Origin: Clonostachys chloroleuca
Taxonomy: Eukaryota > Ascomycota > Sordariomycetes > Hypocreales > Bionectriaceae
Length of the DNA stretch: 64,000 bases
Assembly: GCA_037952775.1 (NCBI GenBank)
Contig: JBANAY010000003.1
Location: 25,110,001-25,174,000, forward strand
Reading direction: 5' to 3'
Shown here: piece after piece, positions 44,385-55,924 of the stretch
Numbering within the stretch: position 1 is the first letter of the stretch
Layout of the letters: each line of letters starts with the position of its first letter
Made by a program: the position numbers and the translations under genes
Notes under the pieces: model-generated
Told to the model about the DNA's origin: nothing
Databases searched by the model: none
The model's input: only the letters and a program-made list of their open reading frames with translations

Positions 44385-44879
44385 ATGAGCAAGTCCGCAC
44401 CCTCAGACAAAGACGCGGGCTTCAAGCGTGCAAACGAAATCAGCAGCTCCATGCTAGGTATGCCGGGATATGCTGATGACTCCATGCTATTCGTCGTCCG
44501 GTTTGCCAACAAGCTCAAGGTATCTACCTGATCAACTACTTCCCCGCAGTATGGGTAATTGCCGCCCTCTTCGTCCAGACTGACGCCTCTGCCGCAGACT
44601 CGGCTCAGCCAGAAAGACCACGACCAGTTCTGGAAGTCCCTCGACGCCATGACCAAGGCCAGCGCCAGGCCCGCCGAGGAATTCGGTGGTGTCGAGGGCC
44701 GCGCCCAACACGTCTCGGAGCTGCGACAGGCCACGCTCGAGTCTGTCAAGGACTACCCGGACCTCGTCCAGGAGTTCGACCACTTCTGCAGCGTGTCGAG
44801 GGCGCAATTCAAAAAGTATAGAGGAGAAGCCCCCACGGCATCCTCCTCGTCAACACCAGCGACGTCGGAGACGAGCTGA
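44385..44879 (+). CDS. Hypothetical helical protein (138 aa)
   Basis: Exons 44385-44519 and 44598-44879 are joined in phase 0 across a 78-bp GT-AG intron. The protein opens MSKSAPSDKDAGFKRANEI, has FVVRFANKLK at the exon end, and continues with amphipathic helices (DHDQFWKSLDAMTKASA, then ESVKDYPDLVQEFDHFCSV and AQFKKYRG) before a Ser/Thr/Ala-rich tail. No signal peptide or membrane span is seen. The compact gene, consistent splicing and high third-position C suggest a real, well expressed gene. I recognise no family. Confidence 0.68.
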
Positions 44880-45811
44880 CGGTGGAGCGTATCGCGATGG
44901 CCCCTCGATCTACCCAGCAGGCTGGATCTCAAGCTTCGGCAGGGTCTCGTGATACAATCGCAGAGGTGCGAGTGACAATGTGATGGTTATGATGATGATG
45001 ATTTTTGGTGTTTGGTCTTGGATCTCCGCTTCGTGATACCATGTGTACGTAATCTGCAATCTGCTGCAATACATCAATCTTCTCTCTTTGAATGTCACGT
45101 CGGCTCGCTTTGCCTACACTCAATATCTGCCCATGCATTTGAGGGCTGCTGATCTCACGAACCAGGCTCATGCAAAGTGCAATTCGCATTCAATGCGAGA
45201 CGGGGCATTTCCCCCTCAGCTGAGAAAATAAGATCAACACAGCCTCAAAATTGCACAAGGGGGCAGGCCAAAGTTCCGTTATACTGCGCTGGGCACGCCA
45301 TGGCCGCTTTTGGTCTTATCTAGAGAGTGCATCCAAGAGACTGAGTTCAAGTCTGTAGATTGAGCCGATGTTGCATTGCCTCAAAAACAAGGCTGCATCG
45401 CGACCGTTCCCTCGGGAGCCACTTACCCTAGACCGCGACCGCGATCTGGCCAACTGGCTGCCAGCTGACGTCGATGTGGCCAGAAGGCTCCGTCGCTCTG
45501 CGCTTCGTTGTCTTACCTAACAGCCAATCCACCGCCAAGCTAAAGCTGCAGCAACAGTCGCTCACCGTCGGCCCTCAAAAGTCCAATCTGTCCACCACGA
45601 GCTGGCCGAGCCATCACTGCGAACGAGGGCGTCCCCCACCGCCTCACCACCTACCAAACCTTCTCTTCTTCCTCTTTAATTTGATCTTTTTACTCCGCCA
45701 TTGTCCTCTCCTCCTCCCCTCCCCCACCCGAAAAGGCCAACTGAAAGGTGAAAGGCCACCCAACATCCCACCCCTGACGAAGCCGAAAACCGCCCACGAA
45801 CTCCTCCCACC
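44880..45811. other. Intergenic, 0.9 kb
   Basis: This is the 3' flank of the 138-residue gene and the promoter/5' leader of YIP1, with long pyrimidine tracts from 45655 to 45720. No gene is seen. Confidence 0.55.
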
Positions 45812-46903
45812 ATGTCGAATTACTATCCCCAGCAGCAACAGCAGCAGCAGGGCCCTTACGCCCCCTCGGGTCCCCAGAACCTCCAATTCTACCCGTCGAG
45901 CTACTCCCCAGCACCAGGCGGCGGCGCCCAGGGCGGATATGGATATGGCGGTCCAGGTGCCAGTGCCAACGCGCCCGGAGGCTTCACATCTCCTGGCTTC
46001 GGAGGCCCCAGTGTGTCAGTGTCAGGCAGGATGGGCGATCAGGGTGGACTGAGCACTGGCTGGCTGGCCGCTTTCTCCACGGAGGGCTATGACGGCGAGC
46101 CTGCGCTACTGGAAGAATTGGGAGTCGACTTCAGGTTGATGACAGAAAAGGTACAGCTCGACTGCCATTCCCCGGGCGGATAAGAGGTTTCTTGGCAAGC
46201 CATCCCTTCCAAAACAATATGCTGATACTTCTTGTTTCCTCAGACTCTTGCCGTTCTCAACCCCTTCCGACCGATCAACCAACACATCATGGACGACTCA
46301 GATATAGCCGGACCACTCCTCTTCTTCTTCCTGTAGGTCCCAAAACCCAGCTCGACACAAACCCCAACCCCGTCGCAGGCGCACAACTGACAATCCCACG
46401 CCCACAGATTCGGCACGTTCCTCCTCTTCTCCGGCAAAGTCCACTTCGGCTACATCTACGGCCTCGCCCTCCTCGGCTCCTCCTCCCTCCACATCATCCT
46501 CTCCCTCATGTCCCCGACCGAGTCCCAGCAGCAGCAGCAGGAGCCCCAGCAGTACCCCGACCACGGCAGCGGCGCGCCCGGCTCCCACCACGGCGGCCAC
46601 TTCTCCTCGACCCTCACCTTTGGCCGCTCCGCCAGCGTTCTCGGCTACTGCCTCCTGCCCCTCGTCGTCACCTCCCTCATCGGCGTCGTCATGCCCATGA
46701 ACACCCTCTTCGGGCACCTCATCACGTCCGCCTCCATCCTGTGGTGCACGTACAGCGCGAGCGGCATGTTCTGCGCCGTGGGGCGCATGCGTGGGATGCG
46801 CGTCCTGGTGGCCTACCCCCTGGCGCTCTTCTACATCGGATTCGGGCTCATGTCCATCTTCAGCAGCAGAGGCGTTGGATCTCCGCTGCAGGCGAGTCCT
46901 TAA
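45812..46903 (+). CDS. YIP1: Yip1 family protein (ER-Golgi vesicle traffic)
   Basis: Exons 45812-46150, 46244-46332 and 46408-46903 join in phases 0 and 2, giving 307 residues. The N-terminal 90 residues are cytosolic and Gln/Gly/Pro/Tyr-rich. The conserved core follows: EPALLEELGVDF, TLAVLNPFRPINQHIMDDSDIAGPLLF, FGTFLLFSGKVHFGYIYG, then LTFGRSASVLGYCLLPLV and LWCTYSASGMFCAV, with about five membrane spans. Yip1 (YIPF5 in animals) binds Rab GTPases such as Ypt1 and is needed for COPII vesicle formation at the ER. The match covers the whole protein. A Gln-rich insert (QQQQQEPQQ) with a Gly/His-rich continuation sits in a loop between spans. Exon 3 is markedly GC-rich. Confidence 0.95.
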
Positions 46904-47622
46904 GTCTCGAACCGGGCAGGAATATACATGGAGGTAGCAAGAGATTGGTGTACAGCATACAGGGAAGGGAGATGTAAAAAATGGAAGGACCTCGTCCGGG
47001 GGCGAGGTGACGGCCTGGGGAATCCGCGGGGGACTTCTCTTGAGTCTACCAGGCCTGGTTTATATACGCGGACAGAGATTTAGTTACGAGCCATCTACTT
47101 CTCGTCAAAAAGAGGATTAGGGGCAGCTTGGGAGCACTGGCGTCAAGGCTGCTGGGACATAAAGGGTGACACTTTGGTTGTAGTTTATCATATACTTGCG
47201 CACAATGAAGCGATTAAAGAAGGCAGCATAACATTTCGTACCTGTTAAAGCTAATAGAAGAGCAGAAGCTCGCGAGTAACCTAAGCTATAGGAAATCCGG
47301 CCCAGAAATTCCACTGCTAAAGACAATCCAGCGAATTGATCGTATGTTCCAGCGTAGCTATGAAATGCAACCGTTCAATTGGGCACCCTCGGATTAAAGT
47401 CGTCGAAGCAAAAGAATTCATGCGATGCATAAGCCTTCAGGCAATCAGCCAGGCCACTCTCTCGAAGATTGACGGCAGAAAGGTCTACCAAGCCAGAACC
47501 ATACTGAGCCATGCTACCTCCGCAGTTGTTGGAGCGTCTCAGATAGAATGGTCATGTGTCGAAGCAACTCCAGGCAGTTCTAAGTTTTGGGGTTCGACAA
47601 ATGCCACCAGTTCTTCAGAGCC
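46904..47622. other. Convergent intergenic spacer
   Basis: This is the 3' flank of YIP1 and of the Hsp70-like gene. No gene is recognised. Confidence 0.55.
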
Positions 47623-49862
47623 TCAGGCGAGATCCAGCTGGCACTCGTGGGTCCCAAGCTGCTTGCCTTTGAAATAGACCGCAAAGACAGTGGACGCTCC
47701 GGACGGCACCATTTCCACTTCGTAGTTCATCCTCTTACACTTCTCATCTGTTGGGGCTATGTAAAGGTCAAAATCTTTGACCAGATGACTTATTTGACAG
47801 CTCATCTGACCCATCGTAGTGACGGAGCTGTCGCGCCGCTTGGGCGGGTTGTCCAGCTCGCATTGTAGAAGGTCCATGGCCATCCCCTTCTTGTGTGAAT
47901 CTTTTTCGAAAATGTGGTAGAAATTGTGCTTGACGGGTTCAGCCGTCATGACCACATCTCCCTAATTCCACATCAGTAAAATCATCTAGATACGGATAGG
48001 TAAACATAGAATAGACTAACCTTCTTCAAGTACCAAAGCATCTGGCGCCTCGCCATCCATTTACCTTCAAGACGGCCCCAATATTTGTCCTCATTGCGGT
48101 GGACGCCTTCTATGAACCTCTCACTATAGTCGACACCCAGGCTAAGCCTAGCGATAGTCGAAACCACGGACATATGCGCCCGTGCAGAAAGGCCATTGGG
48201 GTTTCCGTTGAGTCTGTCCATAAAGCCCTTATAGACGGCTCCTCGGCATATCGCGCTGCGTCTATACAGAAAGAAGGAATGTTAGAGGGCATTCATAACT
48301 GATCGGCACTGGTCGTCAGAAGTATGGGCCTGTGATCAACTTACGGTTTGGTTCCACCTGCCTGCAAGACCTCTGGCTTACCCTTGTACTTCTTAGATAG
48401 ATATTCATAAAGGTAAGGGCTTGAACCTAGCCCTCCAACGAGAATAATAGCTGTCACGGGGTAAGGAGCGGACTTCGAGATCTGCCGAGAAACAAGATCC
48501 CCAATCTTCGCGAATGATTCGTCAAACGCCTTCTGAATGTCCGAACTAAAAGGTACCGATCGATTAGTACTGTATGCTCGGCGGTCAAGGTGGAAATAAT
48601 TCTTACACAGAGAAGTAGATTCGTCCGTCTATAATCTTCGGTTCTCGAGATTGATCATTCATGTCTTTCTTAGTGGCAAATGCCTCGGCCGGGACGCTGA
48701 TGATGTATTTCTTCTTGTCGTTCTTCAACGAAAAGATTGTCTTGGTGCCATGTTCCCACTGGGAGTGCATGATTTCGCCGATGCCTTTAAGAGTTAGATT
48801 GAACCAATGGCGGCCGAGTCGAGCTTTGCAAATGAGACGAAACTTCTCGTCGATGAACATTCCTCCACAGATCCCCGCTGGGAAACAGTGTTAGTCATTC
48901 CGGCTAAGTATGAAGAATGAGTCGAGTTATAACTAACCTTCGCCTCCAGCAGCCTCGTGTAGCTCGATCGGATCCAAGTTCCCAACCTTGTATGTAATGA
49001 TGTCCTTTGGAAGAGAATTAGCAAACTGTACAACGCCGATGATTAGTAGTGCTGTCTATACTTACGACAGTGCCGCCACCTGCATCACAGATCATGTAAA
49101 CGTCATCCGCCTTCAGGTGATGCTCTTTCTCCCAGATTGTAGCGAGTGCGGCGGCTTCTGGTTCCATGGCAAATGAAAGGACAGTCTCCCCAGCAGGGCG
49201 ATCTGAGGTTATGCCAGCACGCTTCGCTGCATCCTTCATGGCGCGCCTCGCATAGTTTTTCCAGCTGGCGGGGACGGTGAGCACAACATGGAACTTCAGT
49301 GCGTCCACAAGAGTTGACGACCGTGCCTTGGCAATGATTTCGAGAGTATGCCCCCAAAGGTTTCTCAGATAGTCCGCGATTACTTCGACAGGTGTCTTGC
49401 CGAGCTTGTCCAGGAGTTGTCGCGCTCGTTGGAGAGGTTCAGATTCTTTGATCTCTCTGGGGACATCCTCATCGCGGAGAAGCAAAAGCTTGAACCAGGA
49501 GAGGCGGTCTTTATCTTCAAAGGGAACTTGGTAACCCCATGACTGAGTGCCGTCGGGTTTGTAGACCAAGGTGGTAGGGACCTTCACCTCTTCCAGGTCG
49601 GCATCGGGCCAATTGGTAATGAAATTGATCTGGTCGTTTCCGAAGTCTTCCGCCGTAGCCCAGCCAACACCAGAGTAGCTAATGAAGAATGATAAATTAG
49701 AATTCTGATGGCGAGAAACTTTGTATATTTCACTCACGTCGTCTCAAAATCGATACCGATGACCAAAAACTCATCCAATTCTGTACCTCTTGTTGCTTTG
49801 AACTTCTTTGTGACCGCCTTTGGGTCCCAAGAATCATGGTTAGCATGCCTTTTTTTCGGCAT
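47623..49862 (-). CDS. Hsp70-like ATPase (HSPA12-type)
   Basis: Seven exons join cleanly: 49862-49738, 49678-49066, 49004-48938, 48877-48607, 48545-48345, 48261-48021 and 47961-47623. They encode 618 residues. The actin/Hsp70 nucleotide-binding fold is marked by phosphate-1 IGIDFETTYSGVGWA (about residues 35-50), phosphate-2 ICDAGGGTVDIITYK across the exon 2/3 border, and the adenosine motif AIILVGGLGSSPYLYEYL. HVVLTVPASWKNYARRAMKDAA and AMEPEAAAL are family landmarks. The canonical Hsp70 substrate-binding domain and lid are missing; the C-terminal 180 residues are instead the divergent region seen in HSPA12-like proteins of fungi, which are numerous and poorly understood. ATP binding is likely; chaperone activity is not shown. 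A basic N-terminus (MPKKRHANHD) could favour the nucleus. Confidence 0.88.
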
Positions 49863-50502
49863 GGCGGCTAAAGATGCAGAATCTATTAAGCACTTATGCT
49901 TGGTGATGATTAATGAGATGTCGGCTGGCTGCAATACGGGTTGAGGTTAGTTGGTAGGCAGAGGTTGTTGGGAGTTGAGAAGTGGGGAGGTGGAAGATTG
50001 GAGAGGGTGAAGAGTGCAAGATGAAGGCGAGTTTCCGCGGGATGAAGGACGGGGCCTTGAAATATGGGCATGCCAGCTGCTCCTGAGAGATGTGTGAGGT
50101 TGTGCGTTATTGTCTGTTGCACAAACAAACTCTGCTGAACCCACCATCTCTCACCTGCACCTCAGATTCTTTTTTTCATCAATTCAACCTTCATCTTGTT
50201 TCCTCTGCTAGTCATTACTCGGATGTTTTTTCGTTCATCTGCTGCAGTTACAAGGCCCTGTATGTAAAATTTCCCTCACCTTCCCCTTTTTACTTTTTAT
50301 GTTTTTACAGAACATAGCCTATCCCATTGTTTTCGATCCACATGACTCTTCCCACTCGCTCACATTCACACAAACTAGCACTCGCCTTCACTTAAACTAA
50401 CATCCATGTAGCCTAGAAGAGCTCAGTTTTCCAAAAGAATCCCGAGAATTTGCTTCCCAAATCACAGCCTTAGGCCAAAGCAAAGCGCCAAACAAGAACA
50501 CC
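49863..50502. other. Divergent intergenic spacer
   Basis: This is the shared promoter region of the Hsp70-like gene (-) and the coiled-coil gene (+). It is pyrimidine-rich near 50150-50310. No gene is seen. Confidence 0.55.
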
Positions 50503-52472
50503 ATGAACATGAATCCCGCCTCTTCCTCAGACGCTCTTCAGATATCAAAGGCAACAGTTACAAGAAGCGATAAAGCCGCAGAGCAGCAAGACTGCTTTAC
50601 TTTCGAACCAACTCCAGAAAGGAGCCCTGTACCGAATCAAGCCCCCGAGGCAAATCCTACCGCACCACAATGCCGAAAAGTGCCTGCTCGGAAATGGGGA
50701 AGCCGCAGGAATAATTTGCCTCGGGGCAAAATGGACCGCAAGAACCGCAGGCAAAATTCGCCTCTAGACAGACTGGACCGCAAGAACCACAGGCATAATG
50801 TACTCTTGGACAAACTGGACCGCAAGAAAACAAAGCGTCAAGCAATAGAATGGAAGAAAACACTCCTGCTACAACAGTTTTCGAATGAATTGCGCATTGC
50901 GAAGTCGGACCTGGAAGCATGCCAAAAGCGGGAGCAAGCACTTCGTCAGAGCGAAGCCCATGCCTATGCCCAGGCAAGCGAATTCGAAAACGCGCTTGAA
51001 ACTGAGAAAAGCATCAAGACTCAAGCCGAGTCCCAGCTCTCTGCTGCACGGCAAGAAGCATCAACACTTCGTCAGGCAGCAGCTAACGCCCATGCTCAAG
51101 CAGTCCAGTTCGAGAAAGCGCTCGACGATGAGAGACACTTTCACGCTGAAACCAAGTCCAAGCTCTCTGCGACACAGCAAGACGCAGAAGCATTTTGTCA
51201 ATCAGCAGCCAACGCCCATGCTCAAGCAGGCCAGTTCGAAAAAGTGCTAAAGGATGAGAGACACTTTCACACCAAAACCAAGTCCGAGCTCTCTGCTGCA
51301 CGGCAAGACGTATCAGCACTTCGCCAAGACCAAGTGAAAGCCCGTCATGACCGAGACATGATGAGAAAGGAGATGAAAGAGAAACAAGTCATTCTTAACG
51401 AGGCATTGGAGGAACGCGACAAGGCAAAGGAAATGGCCGCCTCAACTCGTCAAGGGCAACTGAAAGCTATTTCTGAGCTGAACAAAGCTATGCGGTTGAA
51501 CCAAGGGTCTGACCAGTCTACCGACTCACAATTGGTCCAGAAGATGGTTGAACTCCGTAACAACATTCGCAACTGGTCGTTGACCTATTTTATCACTGAA
51601 TTCGAAAACCTACCAAGGCCTCAAGACATGAAAAGCCTGGACGATATTGGACTTGAATCCGTCATGCGCAAAGATTTCTTTGAGAGATCCCTGCAAGACT
51701 CAACAATACGCCCAACAGTTGCTCGTTCGGTTCTCTGGGGGTTCCTTCAAAGAGACGTTTTCCGACAGTATCTATGGGTGATGAAACCACATAGCAGGTG
51801 GGTGAGAGACGCTCACCAATACCTCTGTACGTATGCTTAGCTGAGGCTCCGCTCCCCTCCTCCAATATTCAATGTGCCCCGGGCGTGGGCTAACATAGTG
51901 TTTAGCATCTAAGATGATGACAAAGTATTCCCAAGATTCTGATGAGAAATCCCAAAAATTCAACATTTGGCGGGCAAATGGAAGTGCCATGTTCTCTCAG
52001 GCACCAAGGCCAGCCCAGAAACGGCATATGGAGAAATCGCACAATCACCCAATTGGTAACAGCAACCATGCGCTTGTTGAAGCCCCTCCTAGTAATTCAA
52101 GATCAGAAAGATGCCGAGGACGAGCTGTATCAGATTTTAGACCAAGCCTTGGCCTTGGATGAAGAGCTGTGCCGGCAGGTTGCATATCTCTCGGTCCGGT
52201 ACCTAGAAGGCTCTTTAGGCTTAGTAGGAGCTCACTTTGATCCACGGATGATGACTACAGAGATTGGTAGCAAGGATGCTACAGCAGAAGATGTTGTCTC
52301 CGTGGTTCTTTCCCCTGCCTTGGTCAAGCGAGGCAACTCAGCCGGCAACGATTTTGACAAGCAGATTATGCTGGTGCCGATGGAGGTTACTTGCCAGCCT
52401 GCCGAGCCGAAGCCAGCTCCGCGCGCAAGTCCACTCCTAGTCCAAACTCCAACTCCAAGCCCAGGGGCTTAG
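50503..52472 (+). CDS. Tandem-repeat coiled-coil protein
   Basis: Exon 1 is 50503-51826, with a GTACGT donor; exon 2 begins at 51906. The N-terminal region is disordered, then two 14-residue units plus a partial third (LDRKNHRHNVLLDK type, about residues 76-108) lead into a long heptad-rich coiled coil (about 120-330) made of three 42-residue units. A helical C-terminal domain follows (MVELRNNIRNWSLTYF, LWGFLQRDVFRQYLW, then LLKPLLVIQDQKDAEDE and VAYLSVRYLEGSLG). Exon 2 changes frame between about 51980 and 52065. Either one extra base (or two missing) is present, or a further 79-bp intron 51984-52062 is removed (GTGCCA donor, ACAG acceptor), which restores the frame exactly. No catalytic motif is seen. 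Similar coiled-coil proteins with this C-terminal domain occur in Fusarium-type genomes as uncharacterised families (from memory). Confidence 0.75.
50950..51327 (+). repeat. Three tandem 126-bp units in the coiled coil
   Basis: The units are 50950-51075, 51076-51201 and 51202-51327, each coding 42 residues of the pattern A-x-AHAQAxxFExxL...RHFHxxTKSxLSAxxQ. Units 2 and 3 are much closer to each other, including an identical stretch GAGAGACACTTTCAC, than to unit 1, which points to a later duplication of the second unit. Confidence 0.85.
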
Positions 52473-53206
52473 CATAGTTTTCAAGGCATGGGTTGTTCAG
52501 TCAACTGAGAAAGGGAGAAAGCGGAGGTAGCCATAAGGAAGACAGTTGATGCAATTGGCTTGTCAATCGGTTGCACCTTGAATAATGATAGGTCCAGCTT
52601 CAGAGCGGAGAGTAGAAGTTTAGCGTGCGGGGATGTTGAATCTAAAGACGCTTCTGGACGCGCAAGGAAACTAGAAATCGACAGAAGGGAATGACTTTGC
52701 TTTAGGCTGGTCGCGTGGGCGGTATTTAGTCAGGGCTCAATCATCAAATTGAAAGTTGCTTCATTCTACGGCGGTTCTTGCAGTGAGATAGCGCCAGGGC
52801 AGGGGTGTGATAGGGGTCCAGGACATGACGGGTAGCGGAGCTTAGTGCGGCAGTAGAGCAAATAATACAGAGACTATTAGTTGTGCTCAGTGAATGGTCT
52901 GGTGCTGTTTCGGGGCTCATTTTACGCGGGTGCATGAGCGTGTGGGCGCTTCGTATAGACGAGCCGTTTGATTCGCCGCATCGGTCGGGCATGTTTTGGC
53001 TAGCGGTGGACGGCTGAGCAAATCGCATCGATCCCGGCGTGTCAAAGTCAGGGGCAAGGGGGAAAAGCTTGTCGCTGGAATGTGTGTTGGTATTCTTAGA
53101 TAATCCTGGCCGTCCCGGATGTCTCTCTCTGCCTGCCCCCAACGAATGGACCACAGTACCTACATACCCAGGTAATCACAGCAGATACCAGAGATCAACC
53201 GCCAGA
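52473..53206. other. Intergenic
   Basis: This is the 3' flank of the coiled-coil gene and the promoter of the GH47 gene. No gene is recognised. Confidence 0.55.
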
Positions 53207-55031
53207 ATGCTTCTCAAAAAGGCCCGCGTCATGGCCGTCGGCCTGGCCCTGCTGCTGTGCCTGCTCGTGTACTGGCACCGCCAATGGACCGCCGAGGAGG
53301 AGTTCCCCATCGTCGCCCAGCTGCCGCCGCTGGAGATGCCGCCGTGGCCCATCGCCGAGGAGCTGTGGCGGGCGCCTGGGAACAGCTCCTGGAAGCCAAC
53401 CTTCCCCGTCTCCAAGATGGCGAGGCCGCCCATGGCCGAGACGGAGCCGCTGCCCCAGATCCAGGCGACCTTCGACGTCGAGTCGATGCAGGCCCAGGCT
53501 ACCCGCCTCGAGCGCCAGAACGCCGTGCGCGCCGCCTTCCTGGCCTCGTGGCACGCCTACAAGAAGCATGCCTGGATGGCCGACGAGCTGCGGCCCATGT
53601 CGGGCGAGAAGCACAACGCCCTGGGCGGCTGGGCCGCAACCGTTGTCGACTCGCTCGACACCCTCTGGATCATGGGCCTGCACGACGAGTTCGCCAAGGC
53701 CGTCGCCGCGCTCGAGGGCGTCTCCTTCAACCGCACCCGCCTAGCCGAGGTCAACACCTTCAAGACCACCGTCCACTACCTCGGCGGCTTCCTATCCGCC
53801 TTTGAGCTCAGCGGCGACGTCCGCCTCCTGCGCAAGGCCGTCGAGGTCGGCGACATGATGTACAAGGCCTTCGACACCCCCAGCCACATGCCCGTCACCC
53901 GCTGGAACGCCCGCGCCGCCGTCACCGGGCTCAACCAGACCGCCGCCGCCAACGCCGAGGCCGCCGAGGTGGTCGCCTGTCGATGGAGTTCACGCGCCTG
54001 TCCCAGATCACCGGCGACCCCAAGTGGTTCGACGCCGTCCAGCGCGTCAACGAGCGCTTCGCCGCCGCCCAGGACGACACCGCCCTGCCCGGCATGTGGC
54101 CCCAGAGCATCGACGCCCGCCAGGTCCGCCTCACCTCGGGCACCGTCTTCTCCCTCGGCTCCAGCGGCGACTCCATGTACGAGCACCTCCCCAAGATGGC
54201 CGTCCTCACCGGCGGCCAGCTGCCCGTCTACCAGTCCATGTACGAGAAGGCCATCAACACGTCGCGCCGCACCAACTTCTTCCGCCCCATGCTCCCGGGC
54301 ATGCAGGACGTCCTCGTCGCCGACACCGTCCACGCCAAGGAGGTCGACGGCGAGCGCCGCATCAACTACGAGTACCGCGCCCAGCACGGCGCCTGCTTCG
54401 CCGGCGCCATGCTCGCCCTCGGCAGCCGCCTCTTCGGCCGCCCCAAGGACCTCGCCCTCGCCTCCAAGCTCACCGACGCTGCTGCGTCCTAGCTGCCCAG
54501 GCGTTCCCCTTCGGCATCATGCCCGAGTCCGTGGCCGTCGCCCCCTGCATGTCCGCCAGCACCTGCAAGTGGGACGACGACCAGTGGCGCCGCGAGGTCC
54601 TCATGGCCCACGACATGAGCCCCGCCAACATCTCCCTCGCCCAGCCCCTCATCGACGCCGCCAGCCTTCCACCGGGCTTCACCCGCGTCCACGACTCCCG
54701 CTACACCCTCCGCTCCGAGGCCGTCGAGAGCGTCTTCGTCCTCTACCGCGCCACCGCCCGCCCGGACCTCCCCGACGCCGCCTGGGACATGTTCACCGCC
54801 ATCGACGCCGTCACCAGGGCCGACATGGGCCACACCGCCGTCTCAGACGTCACCAACCCGAAGCGCGACCCGGACGGCATGAACTCCATGGGCACCGTCT
54901 GGATGGGCTCCACGCTCAAGTACTTCTACCTCATGTTCTGCGACCCCCAGATGCTCAGCCTCGACGAGTACGTCTTCAACACCGAGGGCCATCCCATGAA
55001 GCGGCTGAGGCGCGCTGCCGTCGAGCCATAG
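53207..55031 (+). CDS. GH47 class I alpha-1,2-mannosidase, two one-base frame breaks
   Basis: The protein starts MLLKKARVMAVGLALLLCLL, a type II signal anchor, so it should sit in the ER or Golgi with a luminal catalytic domain that trims alpha-1,2-mannose from N-glycans. About 608 residues are expected. GH47 landmarks run in order over three frames: FLASWHAYKKHAWMADEL, GGWAATVVDSLDTLWIMGL, FKTTVHYLGGFLSAFEL; then EFTRLSQITGDPKWFDAV, FSLGSSGDSMYEHLPK; then FPFGIMPES, YTLRSEAVESVF, STLKYFYLMF and SLDEYVFNTEGHP. The first break is at GCCTG near 53976, the second near 54478; each needs one added base, and the second creates an in-frame TAG at 54490. The usual Glu of the ETLKYFYL motif reads Ser here, and RPE reads RSE, so activity may differ. 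The gene is strikingly GC-rich. Long overlapping open frames on both strands are by-products of that composition. Confidence 0.88.
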
Positions 55032-55924
55032 GTATGAGATGAGAGGGACGCAGGGGCGCTGGCTGGCCCAGCGGTGTAATTTTTTCAGTTTTCCTTGGGC
55101 TTCCTATATATTTTGCTTCACGCTTCGGAGAGGAATAATCTTTACCTCGTTTAAGGGAGCGATGGACTATGGAAGAAAAAAATATGATCTCGGCAATGTT
55201 TAATGAAAGGGGGACGGAAGGCGAGGCTGCTACTTGGATATACATGCACTCATTCCTATTTTACCCATTACTGGTATTTGTTTGTTACATTTTCTGCTTT
55301 TCGGGTTTGTTCATAGCACAGGACATCATTATGGTTACATTAGACAGGCAATTTATCACATCACTCTGCAAGCATCCGGTCTCCTGAATCTGGTTAAGGT
55401 TAAAACGTGGGTAGTGGATCCCCTTCTTGACATGATGCCATTCACTACGCTGTCTGCCCACAACTTCACTACCCAGCCGAGCTTCATGCGAAGCCGATAA
55501 TCAACATGCGTAACTCAAGATCCAAATGCATCTCTATCTCGATATGTTACATGCCTCCGTGGCCTCTGACCGAGGCAAGGGGCGGAAAATGAAAACAAGA
55601 AACGTGATAAAAAGTCAAAATAGCCGCTGCGCCATCGAAAGTACATCCTCGTCGCTGTCATTCTCTCCGTTCAATCCTCGTTCGACAAGTAATTAAGCCC
55701 GCCTCGCTCGCCTGTATTTTTTAAAACCCCGGAGCCGAATGCGCAAGAACCCTCGATGCATCGAAATAAAACCAAGCATAAAATTAAAATCAATGAAGAT
55801 GCACAGGACCAGTGGGAGCCTGTGCTTGTCTGAGGCCAGCCTTCAGCAGCAGAATCACAGACCATGTTCGTAACAGAAATCTCGCCAGCTATGCGAACAA
55901 GACAGAAAAGCTGCCGGAACATGC
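55032..55924. other. Convergent intergenic spacer
   Basis: This is the 3' flank of the GH47 and RCC1 genes. No gene is recognised; composition falls abruptly from GC-rich to AT-rich after 55080. Confidence 0.55.

Noticed and set aside
53776..54387. A 203-codon minus-strand frame over the GH47 gene
   Set aside because: Gly/Val/Asp/Leu-rich composition with no motif; it is the antisense of a GC-rich coding sequence.
54024..55031. A 335-codon plus-strand frame over the GH47 gene
   Set aside because: Its first part is Arg/His/Pro-rich shadow coding produced by GC-rich third positions; only the part after about 54480 reads GH47 sequence, as the third segment of the same gene.
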